Translations under genes and position numbers: made by a program
Shown here: positions 26,904-35,610 of the stretch, piece after piece
Numbering within the stretch: the stretch's first letter is position 1
How the letters are laid out: every line of letters starts with the position of its first letter
From: Endozoicomonas numazuensis
GTDB lineage: Bacteria; Pseudomonadota; Gammaproteobacteria; Pseudomonadales; Endozoicomonadaceae
NCBI RefSeq assembly: GCF_000722635.1
Contig: NZ_JOKH01000008.1
Coordinates: forward strand, 98,607-160,483
Reading direction: 5' to 3'
DNA length: 61,877 nucleotides
Notes under the pieces: model-generated
What the model was told of the DNA's origin: nothing
What the model saw: the letters and a program-made list of their open reading frames with translations, nothing else
The model's database searches: none

Positions 26904-26919
26904 TGGCACAGTGCCTGCA
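26904..26919 (+). promoter_or_regulatory. Sigma-54 (-24/-12) promoter of glnK-amtB
   Basis: TGGCACAGTGCCTGCA matches the RpoN consensus TGGCAC-N5-TTGCA with one change. The invariant GG (26905-26906) and GC (26917-26918) have the required 10-bp gap. Transcription would start near 26930, about 275 nt before glnK. Confidence 0.8.
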
Positions 26920-26948
26920 TGTAAGCCATCAAAGTCAGTTGAGAAATA

Positions 26949-27111
26949 GGAGCCTGCCGAACTCGAGACAATTTCGGCCTGAAATCCAGAAAGAGCGGCC
27001 AGTTTTTCCGTTGAATTTGATTAAATAGGTTAACTATTCTCACAAATCCAACGAAAAAACTGACTCGCTCTACTGAATTTCAAGCTCGAAAGCTCAAGTC
27101 CGACAGGCTCC
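26949..27111 (-). mobile_element. Diverged inverted-repeat element (copy 3, reverse orientation) in the glnK leader
   Basis: The reverse complement of the 168-bp element aligns over its whole inner part (GGCCTGAAATCCAGAAAGA, TTAAATAGGTTAACTATTC, CTCTACTGAATTTC) with many point differences. The ends (GGAGCCTGCCGAACTC and the inverted GAGTC-type right end GACTTGAGC...) are an alternative terminal sequence. It lies between the sigma-54 promoter and the glnK start, so it is transcribed as part of the leader. Confidence 0.8.
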
Positions 27112-27130
27112 ATGTCAACTGATTACTTAA

Positions 27131-27544
<414 letters not shown>

Positions 27545-27778
27545 GACGGATAGGTAAGAGACCATAGTCAGGAAGTCCATGGTTCTCAGGGTACATGCAC
27601 AACAATAAATAAAACTTGTCGTTTAGCTCAGGTACCCCAAAAAAACTGAGTGCGGCATTCAAAAAATAAAAATAGCTAATACGGAAGCAGTATCTGACTC
27701 AGAGCAGGCTGTTTCCAGGACAAAAATGTCCTTAGCGAAAGACTACTAATCCGCTTGAACTTTCTTGGGAGGAGCCCT

Positions 27779-29029
27779 GTGGAAAATCTGGCTCAAGTGT
27801 CGTACGCACTCGACACTTTCTACTTTCTGATGTCCGGTGCGCTGGTAATGTGGATGGCTGCTGGTTTTGCCATGCTCGAAGCTGGCCTGGTCCGTTCTAA
27901 AAATACCGTCGAAATTCTGACCAAAAACATCGCTTTGTTCGCGATTGCCTGCACCATGTATCTGCTCTGCGGTTACGCCATTATGTATCCAGGGGCTAAC
28001 GAAGGCGGCATTCTGCCTGTCCTTGGCTCTTTGATTGGTACAGAAAACTCGGTTGAAGCCGTCACAGCAGGTGGTGATGATGCACCTTACTACTCTGCAC
28101 GTTCTGACTTCTTCTTCCAGGTAGTCTTTGTTGCTACTGCAATGTCTATCGTCTCGGGTGCTGTTGCAGAGCGTATGAAGCTCTGGTCTTTCCTGTTGTT
28201 CGCTGTCTTCATGACGGGCTTCATCTACCCCGTACAGGGTTTCTGGAAGTGGGGCGGTGGTTTCCTGAACGAAGCGAACTTCCAGGACTTTGCAGGTTCC
28301 GGTGTGGTTCACATGGCAGGTGCTGCTGCGGCTCTGGCCGGTGTTCTGCTGCTGGGTGCCCGTAAAGGTAAGTACGGTAAAGGTGGTGCGGTTAATGCGA
28401 TCCCCGGTGCCAACCTGCCGCTCGCTACTCTGGGTACCTTTATCCTGTGGCTCGGCTGGTTCGGATTCAATGGTGGTTCGCAGCTGAAACTGTCTGACGT
28501 AGAAAATGCGAACGCTGTCGCTCAGATCTTTGTAAACACGAATGCGGGTGCTGCTGGTGGTGTGATTGCTGCCCTGATTGTAGCCCGCATCCTGTTCGGC
28601 AAGGCTGACCTGACCATGGCTCTGAACGGTGCTCTGGCCGGTCTGGTATCCATCACCGCTGAACCTCTGACGCCAAGTGCAGTATCAGCCACTCTGATTG
28701 GTGGTGTGGGTGGTGCTCTGGTGGTCTTCGCTATCCTGGCGCTGGACAAGGTACGCATTGACGATCCAGTAGGTGCTATCTCTGTTCACGGTGTTGTAGG
28801 TATCTGGGGTCTGCTGGCAGTGCCTCTGACCAACGACGGTGCAGAATTCAGTGCTCAGTTACTGGGTATTGTCACCATCTTTGCCTGGGTATTCTTTGCT
28901 TCTCTGATCGTCTGGGGTGCTATCAAGCTGATTATTGGCCTGCGCATCACAGAAGAAGAAGAGTATGAAGGGGCTGACCTGACCGAATGTGGTATGGAAG
29001 CTTATCCCGAATTTACTGGTAAACAATAA
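27779..29029 (+). CDS. amtB: Ammonium transporter AmtB
   Basis: An 11-helix trimeric ammonium channel. I start it at GTG 27779 (VENLAQVSYALDTFYFL) because GGGAGGAG lies just upstream; the longer TTG start at 27755 has no such site and would contain it. Conserved features: WMAAGFAMLEAGLVRSKNTV, the Asp/Phe gate region, the pore histidines in FAGSGVVHMAGAAAAL and ISVHGVVGIWGLL, and the signature AGVLLLGARKGKYG. The protein of 416 residues shows no clear signal peptide beyond helix 1. It is cotranscribed with glnK and ends at a strong terminator. Confidence 0.95.
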   Translation: MENLAQVSYALDTFYFLMSGALVMWMAAGFAMLEAGLVRSKNTVEILTKNIALFAIACTMYLLCGYAIMYPGANEGGILPVLGSLIGTENSVEAVTAGGDDAPYYSARSDFFFQVVFVATAMSIVSGAVAERMKLWSFLLFAVFMTGFIYPVQGFWKWGGGFLNEANFQDFAGSGVVHMAGAAAALAGVLLLGARKGKYGKGGAVNAIPGANLPLATLGTFILWLGWFGFNGGSQLKLSDVENANAVAQIFVNTNAGAAGGVIAALIVARILFGKADLTMALNGALAGLVSITAEPLTPSAVSATLIGGVGGALVVFAILALDKVRIDDPVGAISVHGVVGIWGLLAVPLTNDGAEFSAQLLGIVTIFAWVFFASLIVWGAIKLIIGLRITEEEEYEGADLTECGMEAYPEFTGKQ

Positions 29030-29052
29030 TAAAAAGTAAAACGGGTGGATAG

Positions 29053-29077
29053 AAAGGGCGCTTCGGCGCCCTTTTTT
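29053..29077 (+). terminator. Rho-independent terminator of glnK-amtB
   Basis: AAAGGGCGC-TTCG-GCGCCCTTTTTT: a GC-rich stem with a stable TTCG loop and six T's, 24 nt after the amtB stop. Confidence 0.95.
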
Positions 29078-29260
29078 GATAGATCCAATATTTACACAAA
29101 TGAAGTGAAGAACCACCTTCAAACGTTCAGTTGTTGCCCTGGAATCAAAAGCAATCCTGAATCAAGGTGTGGGGAAATTACCGCTTACATATAGTTCATT
29201 TTGGAGGTTTTGAAAGAGTTGGGTTTGTCCGTAGTATGAAAGAGAGTGAAAGGGTAAGGA

Positions 29261-29362
29261 TTGCGTATAAATATACACGAAGTTTAAGGGTCATATGATG
29301 ATTGTGTATAAATATACGCAAAGATGTTATTTGTTGCTAACATTGAGTATAAATATACACAA
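29261..29362. promoter_or_regulatory. Three regularly spaced operator palindromes upstream of hipA
   Basis: The 20-bp sites 29261-29280, 29302-29321 and 29343-29362 share the core GTATAAATATAC within TTG(A/C/T)GTATAAATATAC(A/G)C. Their starts are exactly 41 bp apart, about four turns of DNA, so repressor dimers would sit on one face. The last ends 17 bp before the hipA start. They are likely bound by the HTH protein encoded after hipA, which fits autoregulation of toxin-antitoxin operons. Confidence 0.85.
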
Positions 29363-29379
29363 TCATTATTGGGTCCAAC

Positions 29380-30753
29380 ATGCGTAGCAAACAGCTGACT
29401 ATTCAAGTCTGGATTGATGAAATCTGGGCAGATGCAGCGAAACTGATCATTGATGACCCGGCGTTAGGTCATACCGGAAGGATTGAACTGGATTATGAGA
29501 TTCAGCACGCTGCTACGTATTTTGAACAGGTGGGTTCTGCAGCTTGTTCTTCAATGCTTCCTGTTCTTCCGTTTGCTGGCTATCACTGTGAGCGCTGGTG
29601 GTCATGGTTAGACGATATTATTCCTTCTGGTGCAGGTCGGAGATTCTGGGTTGAGAATTTAGGTCTTGGGTCTCGACAACCACCTTATAAGCAGGACTAT
29701 GAGTTACTCCTGAAAGGTACTATTGCGCCAATAGGCAACTTGCGGATCAAAGAGTCAGTCCCATACGACGATAGCGGGAACCGGTTAAAGACCATGACTT
29801 GGTCAATAGAGGATGTTCTGACTCGGCATTCAGACTTTCTTAATCATGCGTCCAGCATGGGGGCAGTTGGTGGTGGTGCTACCGGTGCTGGTGGTGAAGC
29901 GCCAAAATATCTCGTTCGCGTGACAGACAAAAATGAGGTATGGATTGACCCGTACCAAGATGATGTTTTGAATCTGAGTCGGCACTATCTGGTCAAGTTT
30001 CCAAGAGGGGAGCAGACTGGTGATGATAAGGCGATATTAAAGGCAGAAGCTGGCTATTATCGTTTCTTGGATCAAATCGGAATGGATACCATTCAGGTAG
30101 AAGACATGATGTTTTTTGATCGGAATGGGAAATACTCACTCTGGTTACCCCGGTTTGATGTAGGAATCGAAAACGGAAAGCTGGTCAAGTACGGGATGGA
30201 GTCTGTCTATTCTGTGATGAACGCAGAGGCCGGCGCTGATTTAAAACATATTGATGTTATTAAGGCTTTGGCACCAATACTCTGTGGGCAAGAGAATGGT
30301 ATGACAATGCAGGAGCTGGCTGAAGTATGGGTAGAGAGAGATCTGTTGAATCTCTGTTTGGGTAATGCTGATAACCATGGACGAAACACCTCTATCTTGA
30401 AGATCCCAGGTGAGCCCATTAAATTGGCACCATTGTACGATATAGCGCCCATGAAAGCTGATCCAGAAGGGATTAGGCGCAAGATGGTTTGGGGTCAGCC
30501 GTTGGAAAACGGCTGGATGATCGACTGGGATGAAATAGCGTTAAAGCTGGAAGATGAGTTGAGTCAGATGGAATATGGTCCGGTTTCAGCAGATGGGATA
30601 ATCCAGCGGCTGGAGAGTACAGCTCAGAAACTGATAGGCCTGGAAGATAAGTTGCGAGGTTGTGATGTCCCAGAACGCATCATTACCTTTCCAAGCATTG
30701 GCATTACAACAATAGAGGAACGTCTTAAGCGCTGGGAGTTGATAGATGGCTAA
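29380..30753 (+). CDS. HipA-family Ser/Thr kinase toxin
   Basis: HipA kinases phosphorylate translation factors such as glutamyl-tRNA synthetase and cause persistence. In this 457-residue protein I see the N-terminal subdomain, the flexible Gly-rich loop before the ATP site (GGGATGAGGEAPK, about 164-176), the catalytic stretch LCLGNADNHGRNTSIL (about 325-340) and the metal-binding DFG-like LAPLYDIAPM. All key residues seem present. Unlike classical hipBA, the kinase gene comes first and the HTH partner follows, overlapping by 8 bp. Three operator palindromes precede it. It opens the accessory island behind amtB. Confidence 0.85.
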   Translation: MRSKQLTIQVWIDEIWADAAKLIIDDPALGHTGRIELDYEIQHAATYFEQVGSAACSSMLPVLPFAGYHCERWWSWLDDIIPSGAGRRFWVENLGLGSRQPPYKQDYELLLKGTIAPIGNLRIKESVPYDDSGNRLKTMTWSIEDVLTRHSDFLNHASSMGAVGGGATGAGGEAPKYLVRVTDKNEVWIDPYQDDVLNLSRHYLVKFPRGEQTGDDKAILKAEAGYYRFLDQIGMDTIQVEDMMFFDRNGKYSLWLPRFDVGIENGKLVKYGMESVYSVMNAEAGADLKHIDVIKALAPILCGQENGMTMQELAEVWVERDLLNLCLGNADNHGRNTSILKIPGEPIKLAPLYDIAPMKADPEGIRRKMVWGQPLENGWMIDWDEIALKLEDELSQMEYGPVSADGIIQRLESTAQKLIGLEDKLRGCDVPERIITFPSIGITTIEERLKRWELIDG

Positions 30754-31252
30754 AAGCAGAGCAGAAAGGCTGGAAGAAAAGCGCAGAAAGAATCAGCTGG
30801 TGGCTGCGGCAAATGTCCAGGCTGTGAAAGTTAACAAAACAGAAAACAAAGCAAAAACTCGGCTGGTCTGGGAAAGTATGGCTCAGGCTATCAGCGATAA
30901 AGATAAATCCGTTCTTTCACGAAAGAAGCAAGTGGAGTATGAGGAGGATAAAGCCGAGATTCTCATGAACCTACTGGTACTGGCTTTTGAGGGTGAAATT
31001 ACCCAGGGGACGCTTATAAAGCTATTGCGTCGGGACGTGTTGGGTGTCAATCAGGATCAGTTCGTAGAGCTAACTGGTATTAATAGGAAAACCTTGTCGC
31101 AGGTGGAAGGTGATAGAACGAAGCCGACCATGAAAGCTCTAGTGGAACTGATCAGGCCTTTTGGCCTTGAGTTTGCCATTGTGCCAAGGTCTAAGCCAAT
31201 GAGAGATAAGGTTGTCGATCGGCTGGTCAAGAAAAGACATTCTGACGATTGA
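30746..31252 (+). CDS. HTH antitoxin/repressor partner of the HipA-family kinase
   Basis: A 168-residue protein with a very basic N-terminus (AKSRAERLEEKRRKNQ), a long helical middle and a C-terminal Xre/HipB-type HTH (NQDQFVELTGINRKTLSQVEGDRTKPTMKALVELIRPFGLEF, about residues 98-140). Classical HipB is about 88 residues with an N-terminal HTH, so this is an extended variant with the order reversed. Its start overlaps the end of the kinase gene by 8 bp, which implies translational coupling. It is the obvious candidate to bind the three palindromes upstream. Confidence 0.82.
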   Translation: MAKSRAERLEEKRRKNQLVAAANVQAVKVNKTENKAKTRLVWESMAQAISDKDKSVLSRKKQVEYEEDKAEILMNLLVLAFEGEITQGTLIKLLRRDVLGVNQDQFVELTGINRKTLSQVEGDRTKPTMKALVELIRPFGLEFAIVPRSKPMRDKVVDRLVKKRHSDD

Positions 31253-31445
31253 GGGTGGAGTGATGCAAGGCCAGGTGCACGGGCCTTCTTCTTTCGTATA
31301 AAAGCGATCGTCCCCCCAATCGTAAAGATACTGGGCTTTCAGCAGTCTTGTGTGGGGGGGGGAATTGTCAGAATAAGGTCGTATGCCAAAGAGTTTGTCG
31401 AGAAATGGACGTATTTTTTATGACAAATGATGTCGTAATACGCCT

Positions 31446-31475
31446 GCAGCCCTTATTTTCTAAGGGCTGCTTTTG
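31446..31475 (+). terminator. Rho-independent terminator
   Basis: GCAGCCCTTA-TTTTC-TAAGGGCTGC followed by TTTT, about 190 nt after the HTH gene. The 31253-31445 stretch before it holds a run of nine G's (about 31353-31361) but no gene. Confidence 0.85.
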
Positions 31476-31530
31476 TCACGATATATATTGATAGCGGAAA
31501 ATAATGTACTAAAACCATAACTTTCCATCT

Positions 31531-31560
31531 AAAAAGAGGTCATTAATAGACCTCTTTTTT
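31531..31560. terminator. Second terminator-type hairpin, upstream of the recombinase
   Basis: AAAAAGAGGTC-ATTAATA-GACCTCTTTTTT is symmetrical, with A's on the left and T's on the right. It insulates the recombinase gene from upstream transcription. Confidence 0.8.
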
Positions 31561-31629
31561 CTTATGTTCATAGTGAAAAACATACTATAACTACCATGTC
31601 TTTGATTCTGCTCTCAGCGTCGTATTGTC

Positions 31630-33096
31630 ATGGTTGCCCTCGTCAGAGTTTACGCCAAAGTCACCACAGATAACTCCGGATATCAGGTTCAGCTTCCAAT
31701 CCTGCTCATGGAAGACAAGGTGTTCCGACCCTTACTGGATTACCTGCTAGCCCAACATCATCGAAGAAGTATTTCGTGGATGAACCGGATGGTTTATGCG
31801 ACCTTCCTGCTGCTTGAATATATGGAAGCGAACAAAGACCTTTTCTCATCTCCCTCAATTCTGTTTCTTCACTTCGCTCAAAGACTTTGTACCGGAACGA
31901 TTGGAAATAATGGTCTTGATCCATCTGGATTATATTGGCTTCCCAAGTCAACAAAGAATGTAAATCAAATCCTTACAGCACTGAATGGATTTACTGACTG
32001 GCTTGTGAAAAGCAAAGGTTCCATCAGCCTGAATCCACTGATTGAAGCCAGCTCCTATGAAGAAAGGCTGAATTACGCTGCGTGGCATAAGAAAAACACT
32101 CAGCAATTTTTAGGGCATATCAAGCCTGCAAGTCTACCAACAACGATAAAGCAGGTTCGCAGGGTTCAGGGTAAGCTTGATGTTATCAAAGTAGACAGTG
32201 ATGCCATTTCGTTTCCCGAAAATACCTTCAAACGTTTTTTTGAGGAAGGACTGGGAGGATGCAAAGACTACCGCGTAGGCCTTAGAGACCAGCTGATAGT
32301 TCTACTGATGCACGGCTGTGGTGTTAGAGAAAGCGATGCTTTGCACCTATGGATACAGGATGTCTTTGTAGACCCTCACCATGAGAATAACGCTATTGTC
32401 AGGCTATATCACCCAGAGGTGGGCAGAGCTCCAGATGACTGGAAATGCAAAAATAAGCAGACTAATAGAGCCGCTTATCTGCGAGAAAAATATGCCTTAC
32501 AGCCAAGAAATAAATTAACAGGGACAGCCAGAGTAGGTTGGAAAACAAAAGTCGTCGAGCATCAGGACAATTACATTAATTTATATTGGTTTCCAAGCTA
32601 TTTGGGAGAGCTGTTTTATCACCTTTGGCATCAGTACCTGAGAGCTATTCTGCCCATTAACCGGCATCATCCATACGCTTTTGTTTCCTTTAGCCCAGGC
32701 TGTGAAGGCCAGCCTTATACCCTGAATGCTTTCAACCAGAACTATAAAAATGCACATTTCCGTATTGGTTTGACTGCCTCTAAGCTAGATGGGCTTACTC
32801 CGCATAGCCACAGACATGCTTATGGACGAAGGTTAAGGAAAGCCGGTATCGATCCATTGTTAAGAAAGATCGCTCTGCACCACTCCTCACTGGAATCTCA
32901 ATCCATTTACACACAACCAGGGGCTTTTGATGTTACTGAAGCGTGTAATAAAGCAACGCAGCTACTGGAGTCCGCTGAGAGCTCAACTCCAGCGAGACCG
33001 GCATATTTGAGCTGGAAAGAATTGGTCAGGACAGGGTTTGAAGACATAGACCCTAATGGTCTTTTTTCTGGTCATAATCCCAAGTTTCGGAGGTAA
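31630..33096 (+). CDS. Tyrosine recombinase, possibly GmtY of a gamma-mobile-trio element
   Basis: A 488-residue site-specific recombinase. The catalytic set of tyrosine recombinases is visible: Arg in HGCGVRESDALHL (about 236), HxxR in TPHSHRHAYGRRLRKAGI (about 397-402), His in IALHHSSLES (about 419) and the nucleophilic Tyr in SIYTQP (about 428). The long N-terminal region (QLPILLMEDKVFRPLLDYLL, RRSISWMNRM) resembles the GmtY recombinases that mark gamma-mobile-trio islands. The partner genes GmtZ and GmtX should follow; here the next gene starts at once but is cut off by an IS1380 element. The general recombinase call is firm, the GmtY label is inference. Confidence 0.85.
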   Translation: MVALVRVYAKVTTDNSGYQVQLPILLMEDKVFRPLLDYLLAQHHRRSISWMNRMVYATFLLLEYMEANKDLFSSPSILFLHFAQRLCTGTIGNNGLDPSGLYWLPKSTKNVNQILTALNGFTDWLVKSKGSISLNPLIEASSYEERLNYAAWHKKNTQQFLGHIKPASLPTTIKQVRRVQGKLDVIKVDSDAISFPENTFKRFFEEGLGGCKDYRVGLRDQLIVLLMHGCGVRESDALHLWIQDVFVDPHHENNAIVRLYHPEVGRAPDDWKCKNKQTNRAAYLREKYALQPRNKLTGTARVGWKTKVVEHQDNYINLYWFPSYLGELFYHLWHQYLRAILPINRHHPYAFVSFSPGCEGQPYTLNAFNQNYKNAHFRIGLTASKLDGLTPHSHRHAYGRRLRKAGIDPLLRKIALHHSSLESQSIYTQPGAFDVTEACNKATQLLESAESSTPARPAYLSWKELVRTGFEDIDPNGLFSGHNPKFRR

Positions 33097-33098
33097 AC

Positions 33099-33156
33099 AT
33101 GGTTTTGGCATATGGCTCCCGAACACAAGATCTGGAATTTAGATGGTTTACCAGTA
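33099..33156 (+). pseudogene. Start of a gene truncated by IS1380 after about 15-19 codons
   Basis: Right behind the recombinase (ribosome site CGGAGG), two overlapping starts exist: ATG 33099 and ATG 33112. The latter reads MAPEHKIWNLDGLPV, which looks like a genuine N-terminus. The inverted repeat of the IS begins at 33157 and replaces the rest. If the recombinase is GmtY, the lost gene would be GmtZ. Confidence 0.5.
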
Positions 33157-34830
33157 CCTGAATCCGTGATTTCTTGATTGCAGAGAAGATTTTCCATCTC
33201 ATTTAACTCAATGACAGAAAGTTTTACGCTTTCGGTGCGTGCAATTCACCACAAAATAGCTGAACAGATTTAATAGCACGGCTCTTTTCCAATGAATACC
33301 GAAAGATTTCTGCTCTGAAGGCGAGCGAAATCCTGCCAGTGTCAGCCATACTTTTTCATTCAGTCGAGAGAAATAAATAATCAGCTAACAGAGCTGTTTT
33401 TCAGGAAAGAGTTGCATAAAGGCCGACAGCCCGGGGCTATGTCGGCCAAAACGAAGAATAAATTGGCGACTCTTTTTCAGGAATCGCGCAGATTGGTAAA
33501 CCAGCTCCTGCATAACCGTCTTGATTCTTCGGCGCTGAGCTTTGTGGCGAACCGGAGAATCAGGACCCAGCAAACAGGTTTGCCCCATGTAGCGCAAAAT
33601 ATTGTAGGTCAGTGCACCAAGACACATGACAAGATCATTCGTATCAAACTTACCTGAAGGCAGTCTTTCCAGATCCATGTCAGTCTTGAATTCACTATGA
33701 AACTGTTCGCTGGTCGCATGGTCTTCATAGAGTAATATAACATTATCATTATCGTATTCAGTTTCATCCAATGTCGTCCACCAACCATCCAGCTCGTAGT
33801 CTGGTGTTAAAAAATACTGACCCACCGAGTCAGTAGTACGCTTGATAATACGGATGATTAGTCGCTGTCTGCCGTAGTCGGTCTCATGGATAACTGAGTG
33901 TGTCGCATACGTTTTTCCGGGGCGAAGCTCTGTCCACTGAACACTGGCTGTCTCAAAGGCTTGCAGCCAGGCTGTTACGGCATACTGCTTACGTGGATTG
34001 AGTTTGATGATGTGATCCACATGGTTGTGATCGGCAATCTCTCGGCGAGTGTCTTCTGCATCATGGCCACTGTCGAGTCGCAGCAATACCGGAGCCTGAG
34101 TAACACGACGAAGTCTGTGTAATACGGTATTCAAGAAGGGTACGAAGTCGTTTTGTGAGTGTTGTGAACCAGGACGTAGTTCAGCGCCTAGACACCATCC
34201 CTCGGTTCCCACATAAGACATAATGGGGGCAAAGCCATGAAAGTGCTTGTAGGTCCATTGCACACCTTCTTTTTGAGTTTTGCTGTTATCCTGCGGAGTA
34301 ACGTCTATATCCAGCGGAATGTGCTGAAGGTGATCGAGTTCTTTTGAAAGTGGAGAGATCGGTGCATCCAATTCGACCAATAGCTCGGGGAGGGCTTCTT
34401 CAATTAAGGGGATCAACTGAGTGGCATCTTCATTAAACCGCTGGCGCAAGCGACTGGCGGAAGGCATTTGTTTAATGTCCATACTGCGCTTGAACCAGTC
34501 ATCATGGCGATAGTTATCAATAGCATCAAAATCAGTTTTACCCAAAGCCAATAAGCCGACAAAAGCCCGCACCAGATCAATATTAGGAATGCCGTGACGT
34601 TTCTTGATAGAGCGCAGCGATTTCCTTAGAGATGTTTTCTGGTTCAGGGCATGACCGACAAAACAGAGACCGGCTGCCGGCGTATAAAACTCAGTGTCAG
34701 ATTGCTCAAATTTAAGTTCCACAAAAATGCACTTATAAGGTGAAAATAGGGATGAGCAAATATTAGCCTACAGGTACTGGTACGACTGAGTTTTTAGTGG
34801 ATTTAGTGATGGTAAACTCACGGATTCAGG
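33157..34830 (-). mobile_element. IS1380-family insertion sequence, complete, 1674 bp
   Basis: Terminal inverted repeats CCTGAATCCGTGA (33157-33169) and its reverse complement (34818-34830) bound a single transposase gene on the minus strand. The flanks AGTA and TTGA are not the short duplication expected for the family, so one flank was replaced after insertion. The right flank is a gene fragment also found at 39555. Confidence 0.9.
33385..34722 (-). CDS. IS1380-family transposase
   Basis: A 445-residue DDE transposase of the IS1380 type: N-terminal FEQSDTEFYTPAAGLCFVGHALNQ, the D-containing LPLDIDVTPQDNSKTQKEGV, LLRLDSGHDAEDTR (second Asp) and the YEDHATSEQFHSEFKTDMDLERLPS block with the last Glu. 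The length is full and no frameshift or stop is seen, so the element may be active. It is the only gene in the 1674-bp element. Confidence 0.93.
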   Translation of the reverse strand: MELKFEQSDTEFYTPAAGLCFVGHALNQKTSLRKSLRSIKKRHGIPNIDLVRAFVGLLALGKTDFDAIDNYRHDDWFKRSMDIKQMPSASRLRQRFNEDATQLIPLIEEALPELLVELDAPISPLSKELDHLQHIPLDIDVTPQDNSKTQKEGVQWTYKHFHGFAPIMSYVGTEGWCLGAELRPGSQHSQNDFVPFLNTVLHRLRRVTQAPVLLRLDSGHDAEDTRREIADHNHVDHIIKLNPRKQYAVTAWLQAFETASVQWTELRPGKTYATHSVIHETDYGRQRLIIRIIKRTTDSVGQYFLTPDYELDGWWTTLDETEYDNDNVILLYEDHATSEQFHSEFKTDMDLERLPSGKFDTNDLVMCLGALTYNILRYMGQTCLLGPDSPVRHKAQRRRIKTVMQELVYQSARFLKKSRQFILRFGRHSPGLSAFMQLFPEKQLC

Positions 34831-35080
34831 TTGAATTTATCCTGGTTTCAAAAATCCCTTCTAACACCGAACATTTTTGAAGACAGTAAAAACTTGTTGG
34901 GAGTTTGCTGGTTTAAGAATGCTCAGGTAGAAATCATCAACAAAGTCAGAGAGCTCGTGCCTGTCCTTGAAACCTGCGGACTGGAAGTTTCAGAGATGAG
35001 GTCAGACTCTCCCGGAACTGTGATCTATGAAGACAGTCAGCAGGTTGTTGCTGTTCCCCAAGCGGCTTTGGAAAGTCAGG
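34831..35080 (+). repeat. 250-bp direct repeat, copy 1
   Basis: Identical to 39555-39804 except for one base near the end (GGAAAG against GGACAG). It starts exactly at the IS1380 right end. Confidence 0.95.
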
Positions 35081-35127
35081 CACAAAAAGGGCAAGAGCTG
35101 GAAATAAACAATAAAAAGGCCGAGTGA
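34831..35127 (+). pseudogene. 3' fragment of an unknown gene, cut by IS1380 (copy 1)
   Basis: The open frame starts with a TTG at the IS boundary and reads NLSWFQKSLLTPNIFEDSKN, LLGVCWFKNAQVEII, then [14 protein letters not shown], ending KGQELEINNKKAE. The same protein end occurs at 39435-39818, where about 40 more N-terminal codons survive. No proper start is left here. I do not recognise the family. Confidence 0.7.
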
Positions 35128-35283
35128 CGAGAGTCTGACAAAAGTGAATTCAAAATATCATTGGCGCTTTGTCTGCTGCAATTGCTGTTTCTCTGATCTG
35201 CCTGGTAGTCAATTCATGGCCCTGACCAAACCAACACATCAACCCGACTACATTACAGCAAGCACAAAGCTTGGAGATAGAGA

Positions 35284-35532
35284 ATGTCATATTGGAACTA
35301 CCGAGTTTTAAAAAAACACTGCCCAACATCCAAAGAAGATTCTTATCAGGTATATGAAGTTTACTACAGCGATCATGATGATATTGAATACTGGTCAGCC
35401 GAACCCAATACAGCTCTTGGTGAAAACCTGATTGAATTGCGAGACGACTTACAGCATCAACTGGAAGCATTGGATAAACCCGTATTAGTTGAAAAGAAAG
35501 TCGGAGACAAACTGACACTGGTAGAATGTTAA
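35284..35532 (+). CDS. Small conserved-looking hypothetical protein, 82 aa
   Basis: MSYWNYRVLKKHCPTSKEDS followed by a middle acidic beta-rich stretch (YEVYYSDHDDIEYW) and a helix (ENLIELRDDLQHQLEALDKPVL). Small single-domain proteins with this MSYWNYRV start are met in many phage- and island-type regions, with no known function. GGAG lies 9 nt before the ATG. It is isolated between a gene fragment and a convergent operon. Confidence 0.65.
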   Translation: MSYWNYRVLKKHCPTSKEDSYQVYEVYYSDHDDIEYWSAEPNTALGENLIELRDDLQHQLEALDKPVLVEKKVGDKLTLVEC

Positions 35533-35610
35533 AACAGAACAGTCAAAGATTCTGACATCCACAACAAGGGGGAGCAGAATGCCCCCTTATCCGCCGCGCA
35601 CCTTCAGACT

